A stretch of 64,000 bases of DNA from Spirochaetia bacterium. GTDB taxonomy: Bacteria; Spirochaetota; Spirochaetia; Treponematales; Treponemataceae. The notes under the pieces are model-generated. The model had not been told where the DNA came from and searched no databases. It saw only the letters and a list, made by a program, of their open reading frames with translations. The stretch is taken from NCBI GenBank assembly GCA_900769985.1, contig CAAGIS010000165.1, positions 1 through 64,000 on the forward strand, given 5' to 3'. The position numbers were made by a program, and so were the translations under genes. Shown piece after piece: positions 52,953 through 61,465 of the stretch. The stretch's first letter is position 1; each line of letters opens with the position of its first letter.

Positions 52953-54070
52953 CGTCAGAAGAATCCATTGGAAGACCTTTCCATTTTGCTTTTAAATACG
53001 ACTCAATAAACTGGTCAATATCACCGTCCATTACAGCCTGAATATTGCCTGACTCGTATTTTGTCCTGTGGTCTTTTACCATCGTGTATGGCTGGAAAAC
53101 ATAAGAACGAATCTGGTTTCCCCAGGAAATGTCTTTTTTTTCAGCAGCAAATTTTGAATTTTCCTTTTCTTTCTGTTCCCGGTAATACTCATACAATTTT
53201 GCTTTTAAAATGCTCATTGCAGTCTGACGGTTCATAATCTGACTGCGCTCGCTCTGGCAGGCTACAACAATTCCTGTCGGCAAATGAGTAAAACGCACGG
53301 CACTGTCAGTTTTATTTACATGCTGACCGCCTTTTCCTCCTGCCCTGTAAGTATCAACGCGCAAATCTTCTGGGCGGATTTCAACTTCAACTGTATCGTC
53401 AAGAACAGGAAAAACAAATACACTCGAAAAAGACGTATGCCGTCGGGCATTTGCATCAAAAGGACTTATACGCACAAGCCTGTGGATTCCTGCTTCACCT
53501 TTTAAGTAACCGTAAGCATATTCACCGTCAATCTGAAAAGTAATTGACTTTATTCCGCCTTCTGCTTCAAGAATATCAACAGTCTCAATTTTAAAACCGC
53601 GACGTTCTGCCCATCTTGTATACATTCTGCTAAGCATATAAGCCCAGTCTTCTGCTTCTGTTCCACCTGCACCTGAATGAATTGTCAGAAAGGCGCTTGA
53701 ATTATCTACTTCCCCTGACAAAAGGTTTAACACGCTCAGTTTCTCGTATTTTTCGTTTGCCTGAGCATACATTTTCTTTATTTCTTCTTCTGTTTCTGCA
53801 TCGTAAGATTCTTCGGCAAGTTCATACAGAGCTTCTATATCACTTACTTCTGAAATCAATTCTTTCCATGGTTCAACACGCTGCTTTAACGTCTTTATTT
53901 TATTCATCACTTTCTGGGCATTTTCCTGATTCTCCCAGAAATTACTTTGTGTCGTCAATTCTTCCTGTTCTGCAATCTTTTTGTAAATCGCATCAGAGTC
54001 AAAGACACCCCCAGACATTCATAATATTCTCTTTTAATTCTGCAATCGGCATTTTTAATTCTTCTAACAT
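52936..54070 (-). CDS. prfB: Peptide chain release factor 2, with programmed +1 frameshift
   Basis: RF2 reads UGA and UAA stops. Translation starts at the ATG at 54068-54070 (AAAGGAAAG upstream), runs 23 codons (MLEELKMPIAELKENIMNVW, then GCL) to an in-frame TGA at 53999-54001, and must shift +1 at CTT to continue as DSDAIYKKIAEQ, giving about 377 residues. The GGQ loop is in RAGGKGGQHVNKTDS and the SPF anticodon-like tripeptide in VRISPFDANARRHTSFS. Because RF2 itself reads UGA, the shift is autoregulatory. It heads the run toward ftsY and clpC. Confidence 0.95.
53998..54012 (-). promoter_or_regulatory. prfB +1 frameshift signal
   Basis: On the minus strand: GGGGG (54008-54012), TGT, then CTT TGA C (53998-54004). 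A Shine-Dalgarno-like G-run three bases before a CTT-TGA-C slip site is the classic prfB signal. The peptidyl-tRNA on CTT slips to TTT, skipping the T at 54001, and GAC is read next. The TGA is the in-frame stop in the start frame. Confidence 0.92.
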
Positions 54071-54099
54071 AACGTCTGACTTTCCTTTTTTTTATTTAT

Positions 54100-54128
54100 A
54101 GAATAAATTAAACATTGTATCTTGTCAA
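54100..54128 (-). promoter_or_regulatory. prfB promoter
   Basis: Perfect -35 TTGACA (54123-54128), 17-base spacer, -10 TATTCT (54100-54105), 30 bases before the prfB ATG. The -35 shares its bases with the -35 of the divergent gene. Confidence 0.7.
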
Positions 54129-54149
54129 ATAACTGAAATTGATTATAAA
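54122..54149 (+). promoter_or_regulatory. Promoter of the divergent exported-protein gene
   Basis: -35 TTGTCA (54122-54127), 16-base spacer, -10 TATAAA (54144-54149). The transcript would start within 2-3 bases of the ATG at 54159, and no Shine-Dalgarno is present, suggesting a leaderless or nearly leaderless mRNA. Confidence 0.55.
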
Positions 54150-54158
54150 ATAGAAAAT

Positions 54159-55085
54159 ATGAAAATAAAACGAATTATATTTGCCGCTCTTTTTGCGGAA
54201 CTTTTATCTTTTGGTTTTACTCAGACAAGACCAGTTGCAACAGACATCAATACAATTCCATCTGAAAACGGAAAAATAAAAATAACCTGGACAATTCCTG
54301 AAGAATCAGAGCCAAAGATTACGGGCTTTGTAATTTACCGTGACACAAAACAGATTTCTTCTTATGAACAGCTTAGTTCGCTCAAGCCCGTTGCAAAACT
54401 TGCTTCCGACGTAAAAATGTATTTAGATTCAGTTTCTGATTCAAGAGAATATTTTTATGCAGTAATTTCAGTTACGGAAAAAGGAAATTACAACATAATC
54501 CTGCCTTCCATAAATACGACTGTCTATGGGGTAAAAACTTCAACTGACATTGCTGCCGACCAGAACATGCAATCAAGCCAAAACACAAAAAAACAGAAAA
54601 CAAAACAAGATACTTCCGTCAATATCGATGACAATTCAGAAAAAATGCGCAGTGTTCCGCTTCCTGCTTTAGGACTTGTTGAAACGTCAAAACCAAAAAA
54701 AGTACTCGGTCAAAAAGCAATTGATACTGCAAAGAATCTTGGGAAAGATTATATCAACAAAAAAAATATCATTACCCAGATGCATATTTTTGAAGAGGAT
54801 TTAATCTGCCCTCAAGGCGGCGATGAGTACCTGCTTTTTAAAATCTTAAAAAACAACTTCGTAAAAAAAGATTTTTACAAATCAATCAGCGAACTGTCAG
54901 AATTTCTCAATGTCCACAGGAGCGAAGAAGTTACAAGGCGCGCAGTTTTTTATCTCGGCGAAGCGTATTATTTTACAAATAATTACCAGAACGCGTTATT
55001 CCAGTTTCTGACTGTACAAGAAAACTATCCTGCCCTTTCTAAAAAATGGATAGATTCAAGCCTTGATTTAATTGAACTTAATTAA
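54159..55085 (+). CDS. Exported protein with FN3-like and TPR-like parts
   Basis: The protein has 308 residues with a signal peptide (about 1-20, ending SFGFTQ). The N-terminal part (about 25-125: ENGKIKITWTIPEE, GFVIYRDTKQISSYEQL, REYFYAVISVTEKGNYN) looks like a fibronectin type III-like domain. A low-complexity Lys/Gln/Asp linker follows (about 130-165), then a C-terminal helical region with a TPR-type pair (RRAVFYLGEAYYFTNNYQNA). No named family is recognised. It diverges from prfB and converges with a TPR protein gene whose stop codon it overlaps. Confidence 0.75.
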   Translation: MKIKRIIFAALFAELLSFGFTQTRPVATDINTIPSENGKIKITWTIPEESEPKITGFVIYRDTKQISSYEQLSSLKPVAKLASDVKMYLDSVSDSREYFYAVISVTEKGNYNIILPSINTTVYGVKTSTDIAADQNMQSSQNTKKQKTKQDTSVNIDDNSEKMRSVPLPALGLVETSKPKKVLGQKAIDTAKNLGKDYINKKNIITQMHIFEEDLICPQGGDEYLLFKILKNNFVKKDFYKSISELSEFLNVHRSEEVTRRAVFYLGEAYYFTNNYQNALFQFLTVQENYPALSKKWIDSSLDLIELN

Positions 55086-55089
55086 GTTC
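55074..55089. repeat. Palindrome that ends two convergent genes
   Basis: GAACTTAATTAAGTTC is a perfect 16-base palindrome. Read on the plus strand it codes E-L-N-stop at the end of the exported protein gene, and on the minus strand the same E-L-N-stop at the end of the TPR gene; the two stop codons (55083-55085 and 55078-55080) lie within 8 bases of each other. No T-run follows, so it is not a terminator of the usual kind. Confidence 0.8.
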
Positions 55090-57252
55090 CTTTATCATTC
55101 TGATTAAAGACGGAGTTCTTGAAATTTCTAAGTCTGCGCCTTTTAATGCTGACGGTGATGGCTGTTCTGTCGCTTGAGGAGAAGTATCAAGTGCTGTCTG
55201 ACTCTGAGAATTCTGTGCTGAGTTTTTTTCAGGCATTTTTGTAAGAATAAGTTCATCTCCAGAATTTACCCTGTCATAAAATCCCGTGTCAGACAGAAGT
55301 CCCTCTGAAATTTCTTCTGAAACACGCGTAAGAGTTACAGTTCCAAGAACATCACTTTCATTGCAGTTTAAACCTGTTCCTGTATCACTTGTTTTTACAG
55401 AACCTTTTTTTATTACTTTAAAGACAGCGTCTTTTACAATTCCCTCTGACTTTCCGATATCAACAAGAATCTCGTTTACATTTCTGTCAAGAATTTTTGC
55501 CCTGACAGGCAGGACAGAAAGAATCTGCTGCCTTAATAAAAGCAATGCGCCGGAAAACCTGTCATTTCCTGTTTTGTAAACAGAAAAATCCTGCGTCTTT
55601 GTACCTGTTCTAGCAGAATACATTACTGCATCAAGTTTTATGTCACGTTCAGTTTCATCTCCTGTCAGAATGATAAAATAATCAAATTTATTGTCATGCG
55701 CCTTTTTGTATGCATCAGCATAGCCTGAAACTTCTTCAGGAAAAAGATTTATGCTCGTAGATGCAATTCCCTGAAACATCAGCCTTAAATAATTGGAAGC
55801 AATCCGCGAAACATCACAATGATAAAGCGGATCAATTTTTTCCATGTAGTAAATGCCGACATTCCATCTTGTCTTGTCAAGATAAAACGGATTTATATCC
55901 CACTTTTTTGCAAGGTTATTTTCAAGCAGAGATTCAAATCCTTCGATTGTATCTGACAACTTTATGTACCTGTCATTAAGTAGAAGCTCCCGTTCAGAAA
56001 GATTTTTATTTTCTGAAGAAATTAAGGAAGAATTTTCTTTCAGGAATTTCAATTGCTCAAGATAGTTTTCATCAAAACCGTCATTATGAAGAATCTGTGC
56101 AAAAGCATTTCTTGCAGTTTTATTTTTAGGATTAATTTTTAAAGCAGTCTGATACTCATAGCGTACATAAGATGAATAATATTTTTTCTGATATTCCTGC
56201 CCTTTTTTTATATGATAAATCGCCCATTGTTTTCTGCGCGAATCTTCAATAGCAGTATTTTTTAAAATTGAAAGTTCAAATGCTGCCCTCATGATTTCGT
56301 CAGAAGGTTCAATTTCAAGACCTTTTTCCCATGTAGAAATTGACTGTTCTATAAGACCAAGTTTTTCAAGTGCAAGCCCTTTTATATACCAGGCTTGAGA
56401 TAAGTTTCTGTTCCTGTTGATTCTGAAATCTGCAATATCAATTACGTCTTGATATCGTTTCTGGGCATAATAAATCGTACTTAAAAGTTCATAAGCAGAA
56501 TCGTAATTGCCGTTAGCTTGAATTGCCATAAGACATTTGCGTTCAGCATCTTTATAATCACCGTTTAATGCTGCCAGATACGAAGCAATAAAATAAACTT
56601 CTTCGTTATTTGAATGAATGCGCAATGCCTTATCGATATAATTTTTTGCAAGTTGCTTTTTTCCAAGTTCAGTGCTGACTAATGCAAGACTTAAAAGCGC
56701 CTTTACATTTGAAGGCTCGCGTTTAAGTGCATCGTTATAAAAATATTCTGCACCAGTAAGCCGTCCGTTAAAAAGGTCAAGTTCTGCAAGCCCAAATCGC
56801 GCTTCTATATTATTAGGATATGTTTTTAAAACTGAATTAAAAACGTCAAGAGCTTCATCAAAGCGCTCAAGAGAAACAAGGCAAAATGCCTTTAAATTTT
56901 TATAATCAGGATTTGCACCGTCATATTTTTCTGCATTCTGCACATATTGAATTGCAAGGTCAAACTGATTCATTTCGTAATAGCATTTAGACAGCATATA
57001 CCAGGCACGCGCATAAGCTGAATTTTTCTGTAATGCTTCTTGAAATTTCTCTGATGCATTCCACCAGTTTTTTTCGTCAAAAAATTCGATTCCCTGATTG
57101 TACAAATCTACGGCCGACACCGAAGAATTTCCTGAAAAGAAATCTGTTTCAGAAAAAACTCTCTGCTGCGAAAAAACAGGCTGAATTAAAACAAGACATA
57201 AAAAAGAAAAAAATGTGCATTTCAGAGAAAAAAATAAATCAGTTTTCTTCAT
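55078..57252 (-). CDS. Exported TPR-repeat protein
   Basis: A protein of 724 residues from the ATG at 57252, eight codons inside a longer possible start at 57276. An N-terminal hydrophobic signal (LKCTFFSFLCLVLIQPVFSQ) is followed by about ten TPR repeats (about 45-400; for example AWYMLSKCYYEMNQFDLAIQ, DYKNLKAFCLVSLERFDEAL). The C-terminal part (about 430-680) has a separate alpha/beta region with FDYFIILTGDETERDIKLDA and may be a periplasmic domain. TPR proteins are scaffolds; this one is probably periplasmic or lipid-anchored. It overlaps the CorC/TlyC-type gene by 14 bases and ends at a palindrome. Confidence 0.82.
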   Translation of the reverse strand: MKKTDLFFSLKCTFFSFLCLVLIQPVFSQQRVFSETDFFSGNSSVSAVDLYNQGIEFFDEKNWWNASEKFQEALQKNSAYARAWYMLSKCYYEMNQFDLAIQYVQNAEKYDGANPDYKNLKAFCLVSLERFDEALDVFNSVLKTYPNNIEARFGLAELDLFNGRLTGAEYFYNDALKREPSNVKALLSLALVSTELGKKQLAKNYIDKALRIHSNNEEVYFIASYLAALNGDYKDAERKCLMAIQANGNYDSAYELLSTIYYAQKRYQDVIDIADFRINRNRNLSQAWYIKGLALEKLGLIEQSISTWEKGLEIEPSDEIMRAAFELSILKNTAIEDSRRKQWAIYHIKKGQEYQKKYYSSYVRYEYQTALKINPKNKTARNAFAQILHNDGFDENYLEQLKFLKENSSLISSENKNLSERELLLNDRYIKLSDTIEGFESLLENNLAKKWDINPFYLDKTRWNVGIYYMEKIDPLYHCDVSRIASNYLRLMFQGIASTSINLFPEEVSGYADAYKKAHDNKFDYFIILTGDETERDIKLDAVMYSARTGTKTQDFSVYKTGNDRFSGALLLLRQQILSVLPVRAKILDRNVNEILVDIGKSEGIVKDAVFKVIKKGSVKTSDTGTGLNCNESDVLGTVTLTRVSEEISEGLLSDTGFYDRVNSGDELILTKMPEKNSAQNSQSQTALDTSPQATEQPSPSALKGADLEISRTPSLIRMIKELN

Positions 57253-58060
57253 CAGTTTCTGTACCCTCTTCTTCATTGTGATAAATGACTTTTATCATAT
57301 CGATTCTATGACCATCCATATCCTGAATAATAAAGTCATAATTATTCCATGACATCTTTTCAAATTTAACGGGAATCTTTCCAAAAAGATCAAATACAAA
57401 ACCGCCCAAAGTATCAAATTCCCCAGACGGAAAATTTGAACCGATTTCTTCATTTAAGTCATCAAGATTTTCCCGGGCATCAACAAGCCAGATATTACTG
57501 CCAAGGCTTATAATGTCATCACGCTCATTGTCAAATTCATCCTGAATATCACCGACAATTTCTTCAATAATATCTTCCATGCAGACGATACCTGATAAAC
57601 CGCCGTATTCATCTACTGCCATAGCAATGTGAATATGCCGCCGTTTGAATTCTCTTAAAAGACTGTCAATTCTTTTTGTTTCAGGAACAAAATATGCCTT
57701 GCGGATTATTTTTTCAAGTTCGGGAGTCTGTTTTTTTGAAAAACATTTTATCAAATCTTTTACGTAAAGAACGCCGATTACATTGTCAATTGAATCTTTG
57801 TACACAGGAAAACGCGAATGACCACTTTCAGAAATTTTTTCAAGGATTTCTGAAAGTCCTGTATCAACGTTTATAAAATCAACATCAATACGCGGAATCA
57901 TTACTTCTTTTACGGAAGTTTTGGATAATTCCTCAACACCGTGAATCATATCGGCTTTTTCTTCATTCAAAATTTCCTGAGTTGTTTTTATATCTGACTG
58001 AAAATTCTCTTCTGTTTTTTCTTTTTTATTTTTAGGTTTTGTAAAATCAAATAGTCCCAT
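57239..58060 (-). CDS. CBS-domain protein of the CorC/TlyC (HlyC) type
   Basis: A protein of 273 residues: a charged N-terminus, two CBS modules (about 50-180: VMIPRIDVDFINVDT, SRFPVYKDSIDNVIGVLYVK, IAMAVDEYGGLSGIVCMEDI with the IEEIVGDIQDEFD signature) and a CorC_HlyC transporter-associated domain (about 195-265: GEFDTLGGFVFDLFGKIP). There is no DUF21 membrane part, so it is the soluble form like CorC and Brachyspira TlyC. CorC acts in Mg/Co efflux; the old haemolysin label is not well supported. It follows ybeY by 19 bases, the usual phoH-ybeY-corC order with pgpH inserted. Confidence 0.92.
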   Translation of the reverse strand: MGLFDFTKPKNKKEKTEENFQSDIKTTQEILNEEKADMIHGVEELSKTSVKEVMIPRIDVDFINVDTGLSEILEKISESGHSRFPVYKDSIDNVIGVLYVKDLIKCFSKKQTPELEKIIRKAYFVPETKRIDSLLREFKRRHIHIAMAVDEYGGLSGIVCMEDIIEEIVGDIQDEFDNERDDIISLGSNIWLVDARENLDDLNEEIGSNFPSGEFDTLGGFVFDLFGKIPVKFEKMSWNNYDFIIQDMDGHRIDMIKVIYHNEEEGTETDEEN

Positions 58061-58079
58061 TTTATCTCTACCGCATTTA

Positions 58080-58556
58080 TTAAATTATAATTTCGTCTTC
58101 AAGTTCTTTTAGGATTTTTTCCTGCAAAACAAGCATTTCACATTCCGGTTCAATTCCGTTTTCAATATGTTCTTCTCCATGATCCATTCCATTTAAATGC
58201 AGGATTCCATGAACTAAAAGCCGCTTTAATTCTGCATTTTCCGTAGTTTTAAAATACGATGCATTTTCTGCAATCATTTCAACACTTATCGCAATGTCAC
58301 CTACAGCCTTCCATTGAGTTCCGTCTTCATCGTAAACTGAATCATTTTCAAAAGAAAGAACATCTGTAGGACTGTCAATCTGCCTGTAACATTTATTAAG
58401 TTCCCTGATATACTCATTGTTGCAGAATAAAACAGAAACTTCTTCACAGTCAAAATTCAATTTCTGCATTGCTTTCTGTACAAAAGGTTCTGTCCTGTCA
58501 AGCCATGAAGGAGACTCAATATTTTCCTGTAATGTAATCAAAATTCTATTTGCCAT
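58080..58556 (-). CDS. ybeY: Endoribonuclease YbeY
   Basis: A zinc-dependent ribonuclease of 158 residues for 16S rRNA 3' end maturation and ribosome quality control. The metal site is HGILHLNGMDHGEEH (H-x3-H-x5-H), and the DVLSFEND region with SPTDVLSF precedes it. It overlaps the upstream HD gene by 11 bases. PhoH, encoded two genes upstream, is its usual genomic neighbour and functional associate. Confidence 0.95.
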   Translation of the reverse strand: MANRILITLQENIESPSWLDRTEPFVQKAMQKLNFDCEEVSVLFCNNEYIRELNKCYRQIDSPTDVLSFENDSVYDEDGTQWKAVGDIAISVEMIAENASYFKTTENAELKRLLVHGILHLNGMDHGEEHIENGIEPECEMLVLQEKILKELEDEIII

Positions 58557-60348
58557 TTTTTTCTTCTTTTTTTGCCTTTATTTTTGCAGGTGAATCTGCT
58601 GCTTTTTTTTCTTTTACGACTGTTTTTGTTTTTGCAGGAGATTTTTTTTCATCATTTTGAATTTCTTTTTTGTCACTATCAGGGTCTTTTTGTTCAGGGT
58701 ATTCAATGCGGGAATGATAATAGCCTGCAAGAATTTTGACAAAGACTTCGCGAATTGCGGTCAGTTCTTTAAAAGTCAAGTTACAGTTGTCAAGCTGATG
58801 ATGTTCAAGTTTACCTGCAATAAGAACCTGAATAAATTTATCAAGCCGGGAAACAGATGGCTTTTCAAGAGTACGGCATGCAGCCTCAACAGTATCTGCG
58901 AGCATTACGACAGCACTTTCTTTTGTGCTTGGAGGCGTACCGTTGTAAGAAAAATCTTCTTCCTGTACATCAGGATTCTGCTGCTTTGCTTCGTTGTAAA
59001 AATAAGATATGACGCTGTTTCCATGATGTTCTGCAATGATGTCTATAATCTGCTTCGGAAGATGAAGCTGGTGGGCTTTTTCAACTCCGCGCTTTACATG
59101 ACTTCTGATTACGGAAACAGAAAGAAACGGATTAATGTCATCGTGTTTATTCTGACCGGTTTGATTTTCTACAAAATATTCACTCTGTTCCATTTTGCCG
59201 ATATCATGATAATAAGCTCCGACACGTGCAACAAGAGAATTTGCACCGATTTCCTTGCATGCATTTTCTGCAAGAGTTGCAACCATCATCGAATGATTAT
59301 ACGTACCAGAAGCATTGAGAAGAAATTTTCTCATTGTAGGATTATTCAAATCACTCAAATCTATCAGCCTGAAAACAGAAGCCGTATTTAAAACCTGTTC
59401 AAGCGGCGTAATAAAGCCAAGCGCAAGAATTCCGCATATAAAGCCGTTGATAGCAAGAGCAAGACTCAAGTATCCGATGTATGCAAAATTATCATTAAAG
59501 AGAACTTTAAGCAGAAAGATGAATACAATATTGAACAATGCAATCGAAACAGAAGCAAAAACCATGTCTATTCTCGTTTCTATTTTTCTTACAATGCGCG
59601 TAGCACAAAAACATGTTGCCAACGTAAACAAAAATACGACTACATCATAATTGCTTGCATTCAAAACTCCGAGCGCCACAATTATTGAAAAGAAAATCGA
59701 AGACCTTTCACCAAATAAAAGTGCTATCAAAAAAATAAAAAGCGCAGTAGGAAGTGCTATGCACAAATGATACGATGACCTTGCAAAAAACGCAAAGCGT
59801 GAAGCAAACATTGCGCACGAATAAATTGCTATGAAGAACACAATCTGAACGGCAAGTTCCTTAAAAGAAAGTTTGTGCCCTGTCAAAACTTTTGAAAAAA
59901 GAAGCGACCATAAAATCATAAGGACAAACAGATAAAGCAGCGTATCTGCATAAGCCCTGTAATCTATGTATTCTTTTGTATTTGCCATTTTTTCAAGTTT
60001 TTTGTAATTTTCCTCTGTAATGGCAAAACCTTTCCTTATTATTTTTTCGCCTTCACGAACTACAATCGGATAGTCAGGTGTTGCAGTCAAAGTTCTATCT
60101 GCAATAATTGTTCTGTCTGCAATCTGTCCGACTTCATATTCATTCAGTGAGAAAGCAGCCACGGTTACGTTTTTTGTAACGCCAAAAAAACAGATAATTC
60201 CAAGTATTACAAATGAAATTACGGAAAGAATTAAAACAGGATAATCATCTTTTAATGAATCGTTTATTTTCTTTAACCATGAACCAGCCATTCTAGCAGA
60301 ACTGTTCTGAATATTTTGCTGGCTTTCAATCGTCTTTTGCATTTTCAT
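58546..60348 (-). CDS. 7TM-HD protein, PgpH-like cyclic-di-AMP phosphodiesterase
   Basis: A protein of 600 residues: one membrane segment (about 37-60), a short external part (about 60-130), six or seven more hydrophobic segments (to about 330) and an HD domain with ASGTYNHSMMVATLAENAC, VGAYYHDIGKMEQSEYFVEN and IAEHHGNSVISYFY, the metal-binding His/Asp residues. PgpH-type enzymes hydrolyse c-di-AMP. Compared with Bacillus PgpH (about 710 residues) the external domain is much smaller. The C-terminus is a lysine-rich low-complexity tail with repeated AKTK/AKIKAKK. The ATG at 60348 or 60342 is used within the end of phoH (GAGG upstream). Confidence 0.88.
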   Translation of the reverse strand: MKMQKTIESQQNIQNSSARMAGSWLKKINDSLKDDYPVLILSVISFVILGIICFFGVTKNVTVAAFSLNEYEVGQIADRTIIADRTLTATPDYPIVVREGEKIIRKGFAITEENYKKLEKMANTKEYIDYRAYADTLLYLFVLMILWSLLFSKVLTGHKLSFKELAVQIVFFIAIYSCAMFASRFAFFARSSYHLCIALPTALFIFLIALLFGERSSIFFSIIVALGVLNASNYDVVVFLFTLATCFCATRIVRKIETRIDMVFASVSIALFNIVFIFLLKVLFNDNFAYIGYLSLALAINGFICGILALGFITPLEQVLNTASVFRLIDLSDLNNPTMRKFLLNASGTYNHSMMVATLAENACKEIGANSLVARVGAYYHDIGKMEQSEYFVENQTGQNKHDDINPFLSVSVIRSHVKRGVEKAHQLHLPKQIIDIIAEHHGNSVISYFYNEAKQQNPDVQEEDFSYNGTPPSTKESAVVMLADTVEAACRTLEKPSVSRLDKFIQVLIAGKLEHHQLDNCNLTFKELTAIREVFVKILAGYYHSRIEYPEQKDPDSDKKEIQNDEKKSPAKTKTVVKEKKAADSPAKIKAKKEEKNGK

Positions 60349-61408
60349 ACGCCTCTACAATTTTCTTTACCAGAGGATTTCTGACAACATCACAGCCTGT
60401 CATCTGAATCATTCCGATTTCTTTTATACCAGAAAGAAGTTCAACTGCATGAACAAGCCCTGACTTGCATCGTTTTGGTAAGTCAATTTGAGTTACATCG
60501 CCGGTAATGAATACCTTTGAGCCATTTCCCATACGGGTCAAAAACATTTTCATCTGCTCACAAGTTGTATTTTGAGCTTCGTCAAGAATAATTACAGAAT
60601 CGTTTATAGTCCTTCCGCGCATATATGCAAGAGGAGCCGTTTCTATAATATCATTCTCTATAAGTTTTTTAACTGTCTCTTTTGATAAAAGAAACTCCAT
60701 CGAATCATAAAGCGGTCTCAAATAAGGACCGATTTTCTGTTCCATATCTCCCGGCAAAAATCCAAGACTTTCTCCGGCTTCTACAACAGGACGGGTCAGG
60801 ACAATTCCTTTTTTTTCTTTTGAGAGAACTAAACGCAGCGCCTCTGCAACTGCAAGAAACGTCTTGCCGCTCCCTGCAGGACCAGTGCAAAAAACCATAT
60901 CATGAGTTCTTAAAAGTTTTACGTAATCTGCCTGATTTTGAGTTTTAGGATATAATTTTTTCTGCGCACCGGGAACAATGACAGCACCTTCTTCCATAGA
61001 AGCATGCTGATACCGGGACGAAAAATTTTTTCTTTCGGGCATATAATCAGGATTTAAATCTGTATTTAAAATAGAAACAACTGCATCTTCTGAATCAGCA
61101 TATCCTTCTTCAATTTCATCAATAATCCTGTCAATTATAAACCTAAACTGCTGCCTTATTGCCGGATCGTCCTGTTCAACAGAAAGTTCATTTCCCCGCA
61201 TAAACACAGGTACACCTAAACGCTGCTCAATAAGACGTAAATTGCTGTCGTTGGCACCGCACAGTTTATTCAGAATATCAGTGTTCGGTACGACAATTGT
61301 ATACGAGTGTTCCACATCCCCTCTTTCTATTATAGAATTTCCTGTCGAATAACAACTCTCAATATAATTGTAATTACCTGACAGCATTTGGTCAAGAATA
61401 AAATACAT
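60326..61408 (-). CDS. PhoH-like ATPase (YbeZ type)
   Basis: A protein of 360 residues. An N-terminal region (about 35-130) with DILNKLCGANDSNLRLIEQR and LGVPVFMRGNELSV precedes a P-loop ATPase: FCTGPAGSGKTFLAVAEALR, VLTRPVVEAGESLGFLPGD, SVIILDEAQNTTCEQMKMFL and KVFITGDVTQIDLP. It is linked with YbeY in RNA processing. It overlaps the HD gene by 23 bases. The ATG at 61406-61408 falls inside the dispersed repeat and has no Shine-Dalgarno; an ATG at 61387 is the next choice. The first 30 residues are not like the family, so the true start may be later or leadered. Confidence 0.92.
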   Translation of the reverse strand: MYFILDQMLSGNYNYIESCYSTGNSIIERGDVEHSYTIVVPNTDILNKLCGANDSNLRLIEQRLGVPVFMRGNELSVEQDDPAIRQQFRFIIDRIIDEIEEGYADSEDAVVSILNTDLNPDYMPERKNFSSRYQHASMEEGAVIVPGAQKKLYPKTQNQADYVKLLRTHDMVFCTGPAGSGKTFLAVAEALRLVLSKEKKGIVLTRPVVEAGESLGFLPGDMEQKIGPYLRPLYDSMEFLLSKETVKKLIENDIIETAPLAYMRGRTINDSVIILDEAQNTTCEQMKMFLTRMGNGSKVFITGDVTQIDLPKRCKSGLVHAVELLSGIKEIGMIQMTGCDVVRNPLVKKIVEAYENAKDD

Positions 61409-61460
61409 TCAAGGTTAACACTGAAAAATCCTCAAGTAGAATCTATTCAGAGTTTCCTAA
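61406..61460 (-). repeat. Dispersed post-stop repeat, copy 2
   Basis: This is the minus-strand counterpart of 5205-5260. TTAGGAAACTCTGAATAGAT begins the match 6 bases past the stop codon of the gene at 61466, and the copy ends in GAATG, whose ATG is the annotated phoH start. The palindrome is degenerate here: TTCAGTGTTAACCTTGAA. As in copy 1, it lies immediately downstream of a gene and is oriented with it. Confidence 0.75.
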
Positions 61461-61465
61461 GTTCA

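Noticed and set aside
52936..54018. prfB as a plain ORF starting at 54018
   Set aside because: It would start inside the frameshift signal and lack the N-terminal 23 codons that read cleanly from 54070 with a ribosome site.
58657..59391. A 244-codon open frame on the plus strand, opposite the PgpH-like gene
   Set aside because: It lies wholly antisense to a well-supported gene; its product is a Cys/Phe/Ile-rich string with no motif and no ribosome site.
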